This document shows, in pieces, positions 35,274 to 36,998 of a DNA stretch of 36,998 nucleotides. This DNA comes from Pseudomonadota bacterium (lineage in GTDB: Bacteria; Myxococcota_A; UBA9160; SZUA-336): contig QJZC01000061.1 in NCBI GenBank assembly GCA_003247575.1, forward strand, positions 1 through 36,998, read 5' to 3'. Below the pieces are notes generated by a model, which was not told the DNA's origin, did not search any database, and saw nothing but the letters and a program-made list of their open reading frames with translations. Within the stretch, counting starts at the first letter, position 1. Each line of letters opens with the position of its first letter. The translations under genes and the position numbers were made by a program.

Positions 35274-36998
35274 TCAAGAGAACTCGACGCCCTTGAAGTC
35301 ACCGGCTGTGCGCCACTTGTCGAGATACTGGAAGAAGGCCATCGCGCCCTCGGGATAGCCTACCCAAGTGCGTGCCGCGGGTGGGGGCTCGTGGCCTTCG
35401 TTGTTGTAGTAGCCGGGTGTGCAGTCAGGTGCGCCGAGCATCCGCGCCCGGCCGCCCGAGAGCAGACGACTCACCCACTCCTCCTCGGCTTGCTTGCTCA
35501 CCTCGATGCACGAGAATCCATGGGCACGTGCGTGGGCGATCAGCATGGCGATCGTGCGTCCCGCTTCCACCAGATTGTGCGGCACGTTCGAGATGAGGTT
35601 CGCTCCCTGCGTCGGCTGTGAGATGAAGAGGTTCGGGAATCCGTGGACCTGAATTCCGTGCAGGCTGCGCATTCCATCGGCCCAGTACTCGGACAGCTTC
35701 TGTCCTCCCCGGCCGACGACCTCGAAGCCCATGCGATCCGTGAACGAGGCTCCCATTTCGAAGCCGGATGCGTAGACGATGCAGTCGACCTCGTACTCCA
35801 CTCCAGCCACCACGACGCCCTTGGGCGTGATCCGTTCGACCCCCTTCCCATCGGTATCGACGAGCTTCACGCTCGCCAGGTTGTAGGCTTGCAGGTACTC
35901 GTCGTGAAAGCAGGGGCGCTTGCACAGCTGGCGGTACCAGGGCTTGAGCGTAGCCGCAGTCTTCGGATCCTCGACGATTTCGTCCACTCGGTCCCGAATC
36001 TGGTTCATCTTGGCGAAATCCGACTCTTCGAAGGCTCGCAGCATGTCACGCGGAGTGCGTTGCTCTGGTGGCAGCTTCGCAACCCGCGAGCGCACACGCC
36101 GAGCGAGGTCGGTCCAGCCGTCCATCACCAGATCCTCGGATGCCAGTGAACCGGTCTGGTTGGCGGTGAAGTTCTCGAGCCAGCGTTGCTGCCAGCCCGG
36201 AGTGGCGATCTCGCCGAACCACTCGGGATCCAGTGGGTGGTTGTTGCGCACGTCTACGGACGAGGGGGTTCGCTGGAACACGTAGAGCCGCTTGCAGGAA
36301 CGGCCCAGGTGAGGAATGCACTGGACTGCCGTAGCACCGGTGCCGATGATCGCGACCCGTTTGTCCGCAAGCTGGTCCATCGGCTGGCCCTCGGAGTTTC
36401 CGCCTGTGTAGGCATAGTCCCAGCGGCTCGTGTGGAACCAGTGCCCTTCGAAGGACTCGAGCCCCGGAATGCCCGGCAGCTTCGGCGTGTGCAGGCTCCC
36501 GGAACCGATGCCCACGTATCGAGTGGTGAAGCGGTCGCCGCGATTCGTCTCGACTAGCCAATGCCGCTCGGCTTCGTTCCACACGAGCGAGGTCACCTGC
36601 GTGTGGAAGAGGGCATGAGAATACAGCCCGAAGTGGCGCCCGATGCGCCGACTGTGCTCGAAGATCTCAGGCGCGTGTGCGTACTTCTCCGAGGGCATGT
36701 GACCGGTTTCCTCGAGGAGCGGCATGTACACCATCGCAGCGGTGTCGCACTGCGCACCCGGGTACCGATTCCAGTACCAGGCACCTCCGAAATCTCCGGC
36801 CTTGTCCAGAAGTCGGACGTCGTGGACTCCGGTCTCGGCTACCCGCGCTCCCGCGACGAGTCCACCAAAGCCACCTCCCACGAAAGAGAACGTCACGTGA
36901 TCATTCTTTGGCAGGCGCACCTGCCGCTCGAGGTACGGATCCTCGAGCTGATCATCGAACGCGCCGCTCAGTCTTCGGTACTGGGCGTTGCCATCGGG
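35274..36998 (-). CDS. FAD/NAD(P)-dependent Baeyer-Villiger-type monooxygenase, N-terminus beyond window
   Basis: 574 residues visible; the frame runs in phase to the right edge. Residues before the GTG codon at 36918-36920 (LSGAFDDQLEDPYLERQ) look like real protein of this family, so the true start is outside the window. It has the FAD Rossmann motif GGGFGG, a second dinucleotide motif GTGATA, and the Baeyer-Villiger fingerprint FEGHWFHTSRWD, which matches FxGxxxHxxxW(P/D). The family oxidises ketones to esters with O2 and NADPH; the substrate is not known. Its stop lies 25 bp from the MOSC-VOC stop (convergent). Confidence 0.9.
   Translation of the reverse strand, partial: PDGNAQYRRLSGAFDDQLEDPYLERQVRLPKNDHVTFSFVGGGFGGLVAGARVAETGVHDVRLLDKAGDFGGAWYWNRYPGAQCDTAAMVYMPLLEETGHMPSEKYAHAPEIFEHSRRIGRHFGLYSHALFHTQVTSLVWNEAERHWLVETNRGDRFTTRYVGIGSGSLHTPKLPGIPGLESFEGHWFHTSRWDYAYTGGNSEGQPMDQLADKRVAIIGTGATAVQCIPHLGRSCKRLYVFQRTPSSVDVRNNHPLDPEWFGEIATPGWQQRWLENFTANQTGSLASEDLVMDGWTDLARRVRSRVAKLPPEQRTPRDMLRAFEESDFAKMNQIRDRVDEIVEDPKTAATLKPWYRQLCKRPCFHDEYLQAYNLASVKLVDTDGKGVERITPKGVVVAGVEYEVDCIVYASGFEMGASFTDRMGFEVVGRGGQKLSEYWADGMRSLHGIQVHGFPNLFISQPTQGANLISNVPHNLVEAGRTIAMLIAHARAHGFSCIEVSKQAEEEWVSRLLSGGRARMLGAPDCTPGYYNNEGHEPPPAARTWVGYPEGAMAFFQYLDKWRTAGDFKGVEFS

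Noticed and set aside
36918..36920. GTG as the start of the monooxygenase
   Set aside because: The frame continues upstream to the window edge with residues typical of the family N-terminus, so the gene is cut by the edge and not started here.
1..36998. Mobile element, prophage, CRISPR or defence island
   Set aside because: I found no transposase, integrase, repeat-spacer array, toxin-antitoxin pair or restriction gene. The AAA-TPR proteins resemble signalling ATPases, and nothing nearby suggests antiphage defence.

Overview
The window is about 37 kb of GC-rich, densely coding bacterial chromosome. It has no rRNA, tRNA, CRISPR array, insertion sequence or phage gene that I can see. The gene content points to an environmental, aerobic, signalling-rich bacterium of the Myxococcota or former Deltaproteobacteria type: several 900-1300-residue multidomain regulators, Ser/Thr kinases fused to AAA ATPases, a secreted DUF3089 protein, two 'alpha/beta hydrolase domain' proteins, and a Baeyer-Villiger-type monooxygenase. 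This placement is an inference from gene content, not a phylogenetic result.

Layout. At the left edge is the tail of a beta-lactamase-fold serine hydrolase, then a small P-loop kinase (-) and a DNase I-like phosphatase/nuclease (+). From 2.8 to 17.3 kb all genes lie on the minus strand: an adenylate cyclase-AAA-TPR protein with an unknown 208-residue partner just upstream, two secreted alpha/beta-fold hydrolases, a winged-helix-AAA-TPR regulator, and a membrane protein containing two complete hybrid histidine kinases in tandem. From 17.7 to 30.1 kb all genes lie on the plus strand: a secreted SMP-30-like beta-propeller, a Ser/Thr kinase-AAA-TPR protein, a secreted hydrolase, a MOSC protein, a secreted alpha/beta hydrolase, and a second, shorter kinase-AAA protein. 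From 30.6 kb to the end are housekeeping and metabolic genes: an isoaspartyl methyltransferase, a PLP aminotransferase divergent from a MarR regulator, SRPBCC and cupin proteins, a MOSC-glyoxalase fusion, and an FAD monooxygenase cut by the right edge.

How the genes may work together. Four large proteins share one chassis (an AAA_16-type ATPase followed by helical repeats) but carry different heads: class III cyclase, OmpR-type DNA-binding domain, and Ser/Thr kinase twice. They alternate with exported hydrolases. A reasonable but untested reading is a cluster of signal-integrating ATPases that tune secreted lipid or ester metabolism. The other notable items are the duplicated hybrid kinase in one polypeptide, the fully overlapping back-to-back promoters with TTGAC half-sites between the aminotransferase and marR genes, the MOSC-VOC fusion, a 17-bp palindrome abutting the likely start of the winged-helix regulator, and several strong hairpins between genes.
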